Shown piece after piece: positions 1 through 7,128 of a DNA stretch of 47,822 nt. The notes under the pieces were generated by a model, which made no database searches, was not told the origin of the DNA, and was given only the letters and a program-made list of their open reading frames with translations. Each line of letters opens with the position of its first letter. Position 1 is the stretch's first letter. The translations under genes and the position numbers were made by a program. Origin of the DNA: M55B112 sp040903745 (GTDB taxonomy: Bacteria > Bacteroidota > Bacteroidia > Bacteroidales > GCA-2748055). The DNA lies in assembly GCA_040903745.1 (NCBI GenBank), contig JBBDUV010000035.1:1-47822 (forward strand), written 5' to 3'.

Positions 1-190
1 CAAATACGGATTCTTAAAAGATATTTTTATCATAATTTGTCCTTTGATTTAATAAATTGTTATTGACCAACCTGCCTTTGTCAACAGACAGGTGCACATA
101 GCATTGAAGCCCATTTCATTTGTAAAAGACCAATAAAACAGGCATAAAAACGAAAGCCCTTCTTGTTATAAAGGGAATAGAAATTCATTC

Positions 191-209
191 CCTGCCTGCG
201 GCTGGCAGG
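191..209. repeat. Short GC-rich hairpin
   Basis: CCTGCC and GGCAGG form a 6-bp inverted repeat around a 7-nt loop in otherwise AT-rich DNA downstream of the His-rich protein gene. There is no T-run after it on the minus strand, so it is more likely a small dispersed palindrome than a strong terminator. The rest of 1-228 shows no convincing gene. Confidence 0.4.
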
Positions 210-228
210 CAATCTGTAAGAAAGGTTA

Positions 229-630
229 TTAAACCAAAGGGGGTCCACGAAGTGGGCTGTCCGAAAGTAAAGTTGCCGAACGGCATTTTGGGTCTATGGG
301 TAATAAAAAAGGTTGTTCCGTTATTTCAAAACCAACTAAGTCAAAAACTACCGCAGCTACAGCAATTAATTGTACGGTCGGCACTATTCTTTCTACCTGG
401 GTTTGATTGTAGTCGTCCGTTGCATCTGAAATATGCTCACATTCCATTGGAGGTAAAAGGTGTTCTCCCGGTTGTTGGAGTACAATTCTACGAATTTCAC
501 AAGGACTTGGTCCTTCGTGATGATGATGGTGGTGGGCGTGACCGAAAGGATGAGCAAGACAAATCATTTGCCACGGGAATAAAATTATCCCCATGATAAT
601 AAGCAGCAATATGGATTTTATCCTGGCCAA
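229..630 (-). CDS. Secreted histidine-rich protein of unknown function
   Basis: A 133-residue protein with a hydrophobic N-terminal segment (about residues 5-26) that looks like a signal peptide or anchor. It is followed by a histidine cluster (His at 27, 31 and 33-38) and a PSPCE motif with a Cys near residue 44. A second hydrophobic stretch lies around residues 85-105. The His run suggests binding of a transition metal in the periplasm or at the membrane; this is inference, as I do not recognise a named family. It starts 12 bases after the anti-sigma gene stop on the same strand, so it is probably the third gene of the sigma/anti-sigma operon and may be a target or effector of that system. 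The C-terminal end (LLSDSPLRGPPLV) looks unstructured. Confidence 0.6.
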   Translation of the reverse strand: MARIKSILLLIIMGIILFPWQMICLAHPFGHAHHHHHHEGPSPCEIRRIVLQQPGEHLLPPMECEHISDATDDYNQTQVERIVPTVQLIAVAAVVFDLVGFEITEQPFLLPIDPKCRSATLLSDSPLRGPPLV

Positions 631-642
631 TTTTAATCTCTT

Positions 643-1230
643 TTAGTTTTTATCTTCAGCCAGCCCAAATATTACACCTGAGTCTGACCAAAGCATAACT
701 TTAACTCCTGCGATAAAATAAGTTTGTGATTTTTCTAAATCATTTTCGTCATTTTGTTTGAACTCATACAATGTACAAACATTGTTTTTACTGTCTTTTA
801 GCTTAATTTGTGCTGCAATGGCACCCTGAACAGAACAGTATCTGGCACCTGACCATGTATAATCTTTAATCATTTCTGAATTGATAATTGAAAAATCCAG
901 TTTATCCATGTAATGATTAAGTTCTGTTATACTGGAAGTTAAGTATTCTGCATTTAATCCTTTTGTATGGTTGTAAGCAATTTCTTTGGCATACTCGTAG
1001 TATTGATTGCTATCATTATCTGAGCTAAATTGGTAAATAAAGTAAGTAGAAGTAAAAAATAACGCAATAAAAGCGGCAAATTTCAAAATTATTTTCCACC
1101 GGAAAGGAACCCATTTATTCTCCCTCTCATTTTCGGAGGCTGTAATTTTATCTTTCAACTCTTTTATGAGATTGCTATCAGGACGAATATTTCCATAGTA
1201 TTGTTTTATTTTTAAATCTAAATCATCCAT
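643..1230 (-). CDS. Putative anti-sigma factor, single-pass membrane protein
   Basis: A 195-residue protein with a charged cytoplasmic N-terminus (about 1-45), one transmembrane helix (about 47-67, IILKFAAFIALFF...) and an extracytoplasmic domain of about 125 residues. That is the usual layout of an anti-sigma factor, with the N-terminal part holding the sigma factor and the outer part sensing. I see no HxxxCxxC zinc motif, so it is not a classical ZAS protein. The outer domain has two cysteines (GARYCSVQG and NVCTLYE), possibly redox or metal sensitive. It overlaps the end of the upstream ECF sigma gene by 8 bases, which points to translational coupling and is the best evidence for its role. 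Confidence 0.7.
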   Translation of the reverse strand: MDDLDLKIKQYYGNIRPDSNLIKELKDKITASENERENKWVPFRWKIILKFAAFIALFFTSTYFIYQFSSDNDSNQYYEYAKEIAYNHTKGLNAEYLTSSITELNHYMDKLDFSIINSEMIKDYTWSGARYCSVQGAIAAQIKLKDSKNNVCTLYEFKQNDENDLEKSQTYFIAGVKVMLWSDSGVIFGLAEDKN

Positions 1231-1684
1231 TGCTTATTGATTTTTCATCCATCAGTATTTTTAATTTCTGTTTTGCCCGGTGAACTGTGCTTAGAATAGT
1301 ACCCCTGGGTTTTTCTAATAATTCACTTAGTTCCTGGGCCGTATATTCCTCAACGATAAATAGGTATAGTAACTCACGCTCTTCGGGTTTCAGTTTTGCT
1401 AAAGCCAATTCCAAAACTGGTTCAGGATTAGCTGTAACATATACAGTGCTACTTCTATTAAAATTTGCATTGAAATTAAGAAATCTTTTTGCTCTTCTTT
1501 TTTTATCAATGAACAAGTTGCGTATCACCGGAATAAAATACCATACATTCAAGGGAAGATTTTTTTTCAGGATCCGCACACAGGCATCATGGAGCAGATC
1601 CTCTGCCTCCTCTTTATTATTCGATAAAGAATAGGCAAACCTGTATGCCTGTAATAATACATCATCTATTCCTTCGTCATTCAT
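1223..1684 (-). CDS. ECF-type RNA polymerase sigma-70 factor
   Basis: A 153-residue protein with the two ECF sigma regions. Region 2 (about 8-75) contains EEAEDLLHDACVRILKK and a YFIPVIRNLFIDKKRR stretch typical of the -10 recognition and core-binding segment. Region 4 (about 95-148) contains LKPEERELLYLF and a helix-turn-helix LSELLEKPRGTILSTVHRAK that would read the -35 element. Length and layout match extracytoplasmic-function sigma factors. The next gene overlaps it by 8 bases and encodes a membrane protein, the usual anti-sigma arrangement. Targets are unknown; autoregulation is common in such pairs. The start at 1684 gives a normal N-terminus. Confidence 0.85.
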   Translation of the reverse strand: MNDEGIDDVLLQAYRFAYSLSNNKEEAEDLLHDACVRILKKNLPLNVWYFIPVIRNLFIDKKRRAKRFLNFNANFNRSSTVYVTANPEPVLELALAKLKPEERELLYLFIVEEYTAQELSELLEKPRGTILSTVHRAKQKLKILMDEKSISNG

Positions 1685-1727
1685 TGTTTTTGTATATCAT
1701 GAAGTAATACGAACAACCTTTCAGTTT

Positions 1728-1764
1728 GATTGCAGCGATATACTTATTTTATCGTTTGCTGCAA
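1728..1764. other. Imperfect hairpin between DsrE-like and sigma factor genes
   Basis: ATTGCAG plus CGATA pairs with TATCG and CTGCAAT, with a four-base bulge (TTTG) in the right arm. It lies between the stop of the DsrE-like gene and the start of the sigma factor gene. No T-run follows on the minus strand. It could be a weak terminator, an operator, or a structured leader of the sigma gene; nothing in the sequence decides between these. Confidence 0.35.
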
Positions 1765-1870
1765 TGGCTCTTGGTACGTCTTTCAATTCTAATTTAGAAA
1801 TTTCATATTATTCTTACTATTTGTCTCTTATAATTGTGTTTCCTGCCAAATATTAAAACAATTCCATAAA

Positions 1871-2299
1871 TTAAAATGTCAGCACTTTTGCACCGCTTTT
1901 CAGGTAATCGCTTAAAGGTTTTCCCATTCCTTTTACTTCAAAATTCAGGTTTTTCAGTTCGTCCACTACGCCGTAAGCAGTGGCGCAAACAATGCAGGCC
2001 TGAATTTCAACACCATCTTTTTGCATGGCTTTCAGTTTCTCCTGAATTTTCAGGTTTTCGGAAACCAGTTTTGCCGAAGGCCCCCAAATAATCAAGGTAA
2101 CTTCGTTGAACCATCCGGCAGTTTTGGCTGCATGGGTGTACATTAAAGCTACTCGTTCGGCCACATAGGGATCGTCACTTGTCCAAACTACTACAAGCTT
2201 ATCAGCTGATTCATTTGGTGTTTCAGATTGCGCTATTATTTTCGAATTTGTAAAAGTTAAAATACTGATTAAAATTATTAGAAGGAATTTTGGTTTCAT
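1871..2299 (-). CDS. Exported DsrE/DsrF-like family protein
   Basis: A 142-residue protein with a signal peptide (residues 1-23, ending IIAQ) and a mature part matching the DsrE-like fold: an N-terminal strand DKLVVVWTSDD, a helix YVAERVALMYTHAAK, a strand VTLIIWGPSAKLV, and a pair of cysteines in ACIVCATAYG (Cys102, Cys105). DsrE proteins of sulfur relay systems carry a reactive Cys in the same place. This one is exported, so it probably works in periplasmic thiol or sulfur chemistry; substrate unknown. Neighbours are a thioredoxin-like protein, a peroxiredoxin remnant and an AhpD-type gene, all consistent with a redox cluster. Its first 53 residues closely resemble those of the next gene upstream. 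Confidence 0.75.
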   Translation of the reverse strand: MKPKFLLIILISILTFTNSKIIAQSETPNESADKLVVVWTSDDPYVAERVALMYTHAAKTAGWFNEVTLIIWGPSAKLVSENLKIQEKLKAMQKDGVEIQACIVCATAYGVVDELKNLNFEVKGMGKPLSDYLKSGAKVLTF

Positions 2300-2379
2300 G
2301 ATGCATAGGTTTTAAATTTATATTTCAAGTTGTATAAATTAATAAAAGAAGACAGTGTTTCCCATTTTCACTTTCAGAT

Positions 2380-3630
2380 TTAATCACTTTTTCGTCGTTT
2401 GGGATGTTCAAACGAAAAGTCGCCCTTTTCAATCATTTCAAGTGTTTGCTCAATCGTAGGGCGGTCGCCCCAAAATGTGCCGGGGTAAATAAATCTCACC
2501 TTTCCGGCAGGGTCTATAATTGCCGTGGTTGGCCTGTTTATATATTCGGCATGAACCGAAAAAGCCATCGGGTCGGCTCCAAACATTGCTCCATAGGACC
2601 CGGCACGGTCGAGCAGGTGTGGCCACCAGATACGCTTGGTATAAGATTCCTTGAATGATTCCTTTGCAAACCAGTACTCCGGTTCAAGCTCATTGCCCAC
2701 CATTACCCTGCCCCGGAAGGCGTCGTGCATTTCAAGCGTAAAAACCTGCACGCCGGCGTTTTTAAATTCATCCCGCATTTCCATTAAATCGTGAAATTCG
2801 CCATGGCAAACCGGGCACCAGTCGGCAAATACCCAAATCAGTACCACCCAGTTTTTATTTCTGAAAGAAGAAAGTTGCCAGGTTTTTTCATTTGTGTCTT
2901 CCAGAATAAAATCAGGAGCCATTTCGCCCTCCTTGACTGTTTCAAATGTTGTTTCATCGAGATTAAGCCAGCCATTTACGTTTTTATTTGTAACACCCAT
3001 TTTGTTTTCAATCTGGTAAACAGCCAGTTCGCACTGGTGGCGAATATCCCGCGAGGGGTCGTTTTTTTGCTTATCGCGCAACAGGTCAAGCGAATGCCTC
3101 GATTCCATCTGCCCCAGGGCAATTACTGCCTGCGAGCAAACGAGCCTAATACTGTCGTTTTCCACTATATTTTCTAGTTCTTCAATAGCGTTTGTTGCCT
3201 TTAAAATGCCCAATGCTTTAGCTGTGACCTGGCGTACGTATAACGACGGGTGGACCAACCCATTTTTAATTTCCCCAGTTTGTTTTTTCCCGGCCCTTAC
3301 CAAATCCCTTACCGCCAGCGTCCTGACTTTCCAGTCGGTATCGTTCAAATCAGCAATGCCATCTTTTTTTAAATCCCGGTCAATGGTCATCGAGTTTTCA
3401 CCGTTTAGTGGATGGAACGGGTGAGACGCAACATCTGTAAATATTTGGGAAATACTTCTGTTGTTCACTTCTATAAGAACCACGCGTTCAGCAAGATAAT
3501 GGTCATCGCTGGTCCATGCAATCACTAATTTGTCAGAGGTGTTTTCCTCTTTATTTGTTTGTGCCATAGTTTCCGAAAAAATTGTAAATACGAAAAAAAT
3601 TAAAAGGGCAAAGAAGAATTTGGTTTTCAT
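2380..3630 (-). CDS. Chimeric exported protein: DsrE N-terminus, HEAT repeats, thioredoxin-like domain
   Basis: A 416-residue protein with a signal peptide (1-23). Residues 33-53 (DKLVIAWTSDDHYLAERVVLI) match the DsrE-like neighbour in 15 of 21 positions at the same residue numbers. The similarity then stops, and HEAT-like helices follow (about 95-210, e.g. HPSLYVRQVTAKALG, IRLVCSQAVIALG). From about 235 there is an AhpC/TSA-thioredoxin fold (EGEMAPDFILEDTNEKTW) with a WCPVC active site at Cys272 and Cys275. The HEAT plus redoxin combination probably was the original protein, acting as a secreted thiol oxidoreductase. The DsrE piece looks like a truncated paralogue joined in frame. The reading frame is open throughout, so the protein may be made. 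A fusion of this order is unusual. Confidence 0.75.
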   Translation of the reverse strand: MKTKFFFALLIFFVFTIFSETMAQTNKEENTSDKLVIAWTSDDHYLAERVVLIEVNNRSISQIFTDVASHPFHPLNGENSMTIDRDLKKDGIADLNDTDWKVRTLAVRDLVRAGKKQTGEIKNGLVHPSLYVRQVTAKALGILKATNAIEELENIVENDSIRLVCSQAVIALGQMESRHSLDLLRDKQKNDPSRDIRHQCELAVYQIENKMGVTNKNVNGWLNLDETTFETVKEGEMAPDFILEDTNEKTWQLSSFRNKNWVVLIWVFADWCPVCHGEFHDLMEMRDEFKNAGVQVFTLEMHDAFRGRVMVGNELEPEYWFAKESFKESYTKRIWWPHLLDRAGSYGAMFGADPMAFSVHAEYINRPTTAIIDPAGKVRFIYPGTFWGDRPTIEQTLEMIEKGDFSFEHPKRRKSD

Positions 3631-3647
3631 TTTTATTCAATTTTTTA

Positions 3648-3977
3648 TTAGTTATTCAACTTCAATTCTTTCAGCACGGCAAGCAAGAGCCCAGGCGACA
3701 ACCTTGTTTTGTAATCAGGGTTGATATATTCAAAGGCGATTTTTCCGCTCGTGTCGGTTACAAAAATCGAAGGAACCGGTAAAAAGCCATCGTTCAATCC
3801 ATCCGATTTTTCTGAAAGCATCCCCGAATATTTGTCAGGCGCTTTAAGTTCAGCATCAGGAATAGTTTCACCAATGAGCAATGGAGAAATGCCTTCAGCC
3901 TTTTCAATTATTTGAGCCGATACTGAAAATGTAGCAAACCACATACAAAGTAAAATGAGCATTACGTGTTTCATCAT
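3648..3977 (-). pseudogene. Peroxiredoxin-like (AhpC/TSA) protein with catalytic core deleted
   Basis: A 109-residue open frame with a signal peptide (1-22). Residues ~30-48 (ISPLLIGETIPDAELKAPD) match the start of Bacteroidota AhpC/TSA-type proteins. Residues ~49-109 (YSGMLSEKSDG..., LPVPSIFVTDTSGKIAFEYINPDYK) match their C-terminal end. The middle of the fold, roughly 100 residues with the WCPxC active site, is absent, and no cysteine remains in the mature part. The reading frame is kept across the junction. It is therefore most likely a relic of an in-frame internal deletion and not an active peroxidase. The gene starts 39 bases from the pseudogenised CMD gene upstream and ends 17 bases before the HEAT-thioredoxin gene, so all were probably one operon. 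Confidence 0.6.
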
Positions 3978-4023
3978 CTAATTTATTAATTGTTAATCCG
4001 ATTGTTATTTACTACAGCAGTAA

Positions 4024-4584
4024 TCAATTTTCGGGAATTGCTTCCCACTTAAAGTCTTCTATAACTTTGTCAAGTGGCGTGTGCACAAGGTGGTTCACAT
4101 AGTTGCTGATTGTTTTTTGGCCAATACCAACCACAAGTTCCAGGACATTTTTTTGTGTGTAACCGGCAGCTAAAAATTTAGCAATTTCTTCGTCCGAAGC
4201 CCAGCCCCTTTTTTCGACCAATAGGGCAGTAAATTGTCTGAACGTTTCAAACTTAGCATCTTTCAATGGCTGATTGGTGCGCAGGGCTTCAATCATTTCT
4301 TCGGGCAATTTGTACATTTTGCCCACCATAAAATGAATAGTCATGCAGTAATGGTAACTGTTGTTGTAACTAACCGTCAGCCATACAATGTTTTTTTCAA
4401 CCGGGCTGAGTGAGGTGGTATCAAATAAATCGACCATTTGCCGATAGGCATTCAATAACTCGGGCTATTCGGCCATCATCCCGTAAAGGTTTGGGATAAA
4501 CCCGTTTTGTTTTAAAGCTCCTGAAAGGGTTTCCTTCGAGCCTTCAGGCGCTGTTTCCAGCGTGTGTAATTTGAAATTTGTCAT
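4024..4584 (-). pseudogene. Carboxymuconolactone decarboxylase/AhpD-like gene with in-frame amber codon
   Basis: Read from the ATG at 4584, this is a 187-codon frame beginning MTNFKLHTLETAPEGSKE and running into an alkylhydroperoxidase-like (CMD family) protein. Codon 40 is TAG (4467-4465), in the stretch GMMAE-stop-PELLNAYRQ. The family normally has a serine there (TCG to TAG is one base). After the stop, 143 codons remain open with the family core: SPVEKNIVWLTVSYNNSYHYCMTIH, where Cys and His belong to the catalytic motif. One cysteine of the usual CxxC pair is replaced. A TTG codon at 4455 could restart translation and give a protein lacking ~43 residues. Most likely a recent pseudogene in the redox cluster; a sequencing error of one base would also explain it. 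Confidence 0.8.
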
Positions 4585-4646
4585 TTTATTCTTTTTTAGT
4601 TATGATTATTTATTCTAAGCTAATGCTTAGAATTGTTATAAAAAAA

Positions 4647-5225
4647 TTATTTGATTTGTTTTAAAGCCACGGAAATAAAATCGTTTAACTGGTTGTTGTC
4701 CATTGTTTTTGATGCTACTGAGATACTTTGCATTACCCCGAGAAAGAAGTTAGCTTGCTGCTCCACATTTGTATTAACCGGAATTTCCTGCTTTTTGACT
4801 GCATTCCGAAGCACATTTTTAAACATCTCACGGATGAAATCATAATATTGGTTAACCTCCCGGGCAATGTCGCTATCCCTATCACCAAGTTCACCAGCCG
4901 TATTCACAATCAGACAGCCTTTCGAACTTATCTCTGTCATATTCGCATTTACAGCTCCTGAAAAGAACCTCTCCAGTTCCTGAAAGCCAGCATTCTCATG
5001 AAGTAAAGGTTGAAAGCGGTGATTTTTTACATGTTCCCGATAGCTGCAAATGGATTGAATAAACAGGTTTTTTTTGTTTTTAAACGAAGCATAAATAGAG
5101 AACTGGTTAATGCCCATTTCCTTTTCAAGCAAGCGCACCGAAGTAGCTTCGTATCCGTGAACCCAAAATACATTCATGGCTTTTTCAAGCACCAGGTCAT
5201 CGTCGTATGTTTTGCTTCTTGGCAT
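4647..5225 (-). CDS. TetR/AcrR family transcriptional regulator
   Basis: A 192-residue protein with an N-terminal TetR DNA-binding domain (about 8-55): DDDLVLEKAMNVFWVHGYEATSVRLLEKEMG, then the recognition helix INQFSIYASFKNKKNLF. The C-terminal domain (about 75-190) is all-helical, including SSKGCLIVNTAGELGDRD, typical of the TetR subgroup with a GCLxxN motif (YxaF/LmrA-like). Such proteins are usually repressors released by a small hydrophobic ligand or a reactive compound. It is the first gene of the minus-strand redox cluster, 62 bases before the CMD-like gene, and probably controls it. The start MPRSKTYD is standard for the family. Confidence 0.88.
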   Translation of the reverse strand: MPRSKTYDDDLVLEKAMNVFWVHGYEATSVRLLEKEMGINQFSIYASFKNKKNLFIQSICSYREHVKNHRFQPLLHENAGFQELERFFSGAVNANMTEISSKGCLIVNTAGELGDRDSDIAREVNQYYDFIREMFKNVLRNAVKKQEIPVNTNVEQQANFFLGVMQSISVASKTMDNNQLNDFISVALKQIK

Positions 5226-5639
5226 ATTGAATTCAAATAAAACACAAAACTAAGCAATTGCCTTGATATATTTAAAAATAAAACTTAACTTAAACAAAAA
5301 AATCGAAAATAGAAAGAAAGGATTCTACATCCTGAATTTGGACTGCCTTTATAATCAGTGTGTTGATTGTTGTATAATCTGTAACTCATAGTAGTTGATG
5401 ATATTTTGCTCAATTAAAATCATGTAAACGAGCTGCTGATATATTACACATAGTGCCTAATTTTAGGTGTTTAGACTAATTCAATTAAGCTACTTGCGCG
5501 AAGTCAAAATGCGACATTTCAGAGCCTTATGTAGAAATGGTTACAGGAAGTTACAGAAAATCTTCTGCAACCAAATTGTAACCAGAATATGCCTTAAATT
5601 GGCATTTTCTTGACTTTTCGATGACTTAATGGAAATACA
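5226..5639. other. Intergenic region, no gene seen
   Basis: About 410 AT-rich bases between the TetR gene start and the tRNA-Asn terminator. I see no convincing coding frame. A 7-bp inverted pair, GGTTACA ... TGTAACC, lies near 5538-5585; its role is unknown. The promoter of the TetR gene must lie at the left end, but I cannot place it. Confidence 0.5.
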
Positions 5640-5674
5640 AAAAGCTCTGTAAATCTAGAATTTACAGAGCTTTT
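5640..5674 (-). terminator. Rho-independent terminator of tRNA-Asn
   Basis: A perfect 15-bp inverted repeat (arms 5640-5654 and 5660-5674) encloses a 5-nt loop CTAGA. The outer arms are A- and T-runs, so on the minus strand the hairpin ends in a T tract. It sits 31 bases after the 3' end of the minus-strand tRNA-Asn and fits as its terminator. By symmetry it could act on both strands. Confidence 0.8.
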
Positions 5675-5705
5675 CATCATTTGACAGTGATTTGTCTTTT
5701 TGTGC

Positions 5706-5782
5706 TGGCTCCCCAGGTAGGACTTGAACCTACGACCTACGGATTAACAGTCCGCCGCTCTAACCAACTGAGCTACTGAGGA
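5706..5782 (-). tRNA. tRNA-Asn (anticodon GTT)
   Basis: Cloverleaf read on the minus strand: acceptor TCCTCAG pairs with CTGGGGA, the anticodon stem GCGGA/TCCGT encloses loop CTGTTAA with anticodon GTT, and the T-arm has GGTTCAAGTCC. The discriminator is G and CCA is encoded (5706-5708). Without CCA the gene is 5709-5782. A strong hairpin terminator follows. The gene separates an AT-rich accessory block from core genes. Confidence 0.95.
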
Positions 5783-5915
5783 AAAATATTCTGTTTAAAA
5801 AAGCTATACTCAAACAGCGTCGCAAAAATAGCCTCTTTTGATTAATTATACAATTAATTCACACAAAAAATCAAATCTTTCCAGCCTATAGCCTTCTAAA
5901 AATCCCATTAGTTTC

Positions 5916-5923
5916 TATATTTG
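5916..5923 (+). promoter_or_regulatory. Bacteroidota -7 box (TATATTTG) for the PfkB kinase gene
   Basis: TATATTTG matches the TAnnTTTG element of the Bacteroidota primary sigma factor and lies 18 bases upstream of the kinase ATG. I do not see a clear -33 TTTG at the right distance, so this is a one-box match. Confidence 0.45.
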
Positions 5924-5941
5924 TTCAAATTTAATATATAG

Positions 5942-6919
5942 ATGAAAGTACTTGGAATGGGCAATGCCCTGGTAGATATTATTACAACTCTCAAAAGTGA
6001 TGAATTACTTACAACCTTTAAATTACCCAAAGGCAGCATGACCCTGGTGGATCATGAAACCTCCAACTTTCTGAATGCTGAAACTTCCGGTCTCATCAAA
6101 CAGAAGACTTCCGGCGGATCAGCGGCCAACACCATTCACGGACTCGCTCACCTGGGTATAGATACAGGCTTTATCGGCATGGTAGGCAACGACGATCTTG
6201 GAAAATTCTTTTACAAGGACATGAAAAACAAGAATATTGATCCCATCTTGTTTAAAAGTGTCAGGGAAACTGGCAGAGCCATGGCCTTTGTCAGCCCCGA
6301 TTCGGAACGGACTTTCGCCACTTACCTGGGAGCTGCCATCGAGCTATCCACAGAGGACATTGATTCGAAGATCTTCGCTGGTTATGATTTTTTGTATATG
6401 GAAGGCTATCTGGTCCAGAATCACCAGCTCATTGAAAAGGCTTTAAGACTGGCAAAAACCAGTGGACTTAAAGTATGTATTGATCTGGCCAGTTATAATA
6501 TAGTTGATGAACATAAAATGTTCTTTCTCGAAATAATACGTGATTATGTAGATCTCCTTTTCGCCAATAACCTTGAAGCTGAGTCATTAACAGGAGAAAA
6601 ACCTGATAAGGCATTACAACTTTTAGGAGAGATTACAGGAATCACAGTTGTTAAGACCGGTGCAGAGGGTTCCCTGGTTTATTCAAATGGTGAACTGAAA
6701 AAAATCGGAGCAAGACCTACCAGGCCTGTCGATACAACAGGAGCGGGAGATATGTATGCTGCAGGATTCTTGTTCGGAATGATCCGCAACCAGCCACTGG
6801 AGGTATGCGGAAAAATAGGCGCTACAATTGCCGGAAAGGTCATAGAGGTGTATGGTGCAAAAATGGAGGAGTCTGTCTGGGAAAAACTCAGAAGGGAAAT
6901 CAAAACGATGATGGTATAG
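5942..6919 (+). CDS. PfkB-family sugar/nucleoside kinase (adenosine kinase type)
   Basis: A 325-residue ribokinase-fold kinase. The N-terminal signature GNALVDI (about 7-13), the glycine pair GGSAANTIHGLAHLG (about 58-72, first PfkB signature region) and the C-terminal DTTGAGDMYAAGFLFG (about 265-280) are all present. Asp in GAGD is the catalytic base and the glycines form the anion hole. The enzyme would phosphorylate a sugar or nucleoside hydroxyl with ATP in the cytoplasm. Bacteroidota proteins of this layout are usually annotated as adenosine kinase or a generic PfkB carbohydrate kinase; substrate cannot be fixed from sequence. It is a single gene with its own promoter box, downstream of the divergent tRNA-Asn. 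Length and start are normal. Confidence 0.9.
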   Translation: MKVLGMGNALVDIITTLKSDELLTTFKLPKGSMTLVDHETSNFLNAETSGLIKQKTSGGSAANTIHGLAHLGIDTGFIGMVGNDDLGKFFYKDMKNKNIDPILFKSVRETGRAMAFVSPDSERTFATYLGAAIELSTEDIDSKIFAGYDFLYMEGYLVQNHQLIEKALRLAKTSGLKVCIDLASYNIVDEHKMFFLEIIRDYVDLLFANNLEAESLTGEKPDKALQLLGEITGITVVKTGAEGSLVYSNGELKKIGARPTRPVDTTGAGDMYAAGFLFGMIRNQPLEVCGKIGATIAGKVIEVYGAKMEESVWEKLRREIKTMMV

Positions 6920-7023
6920 CCTAATCAGCCCATTTAATCCTATAACCACCTAGTAATTTCACTCAATACATCTATTAATTAGTTAGAGGGTTACATCTTA
7001 ACTAGTATAAATATTTTATTATT

Positions 7024-7050
7024 TTAGTACTATGTCTTGCATAGTTCTAA
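7024..7050. promoter_or_regulatory. Palindromic operator candidate for the PadR regulator
   Basis: Two 11-base arms (TTAGTACTATG and CATAGTTCTAA) are inverted repeats with one mismatch around the 5-nt spacer TCTTG. The site overlaps the -33 element of the promoter just upstream of padR. Winged-helix dimers such as PadR bind this kind of dyad, so autorepression of the padR-pspC unit is likely (inference). Confidence 0.65.
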
Positions 7051-7068
7051 ATTATTTTTATATCTTTG
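7037..7068 (+). promoter_or_regulatory. Promoter of the padR-pspC operon
   Basis: TTG (7037-7039) and TATCTTTG (7061-7068) are separated by 21 bases and match the Bacteroidota -33 and -7 elements (TTTG and TAnnTTTG). The -33 box lies in the palindrome at 7024-7050. The padR ATG is 60 bases downstream. Confidence 0.65.
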
Positions 7069-7128
7069 CGTTGTTAAGTTATATGTATAGTCCCATTCCA
7101 AAAAAGAGACAGGAAAATATGTTACATT

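Noticed and set aside
252..596. A 114-codon plus-strand frame
   Set aside because: Antisense to the His-rich gene, with no family or start signals; the minus-strand frame has a signal peptide and operon context.
4465..4467. TAG in the CMD gene as a recoded amino acid (pyrrolysine)
   Set aside because: Nothing in the window suggests amber recoding, and the position is usually serine; a point mutation or base error is simpler.
5538..5585. Integrase core site or att site left of tRNA-Asn
   Set aside because: The GGTTACA/TGTAACC pair is short, the tRNA 3' end is not repeated here, and no integrase gene is in the window.
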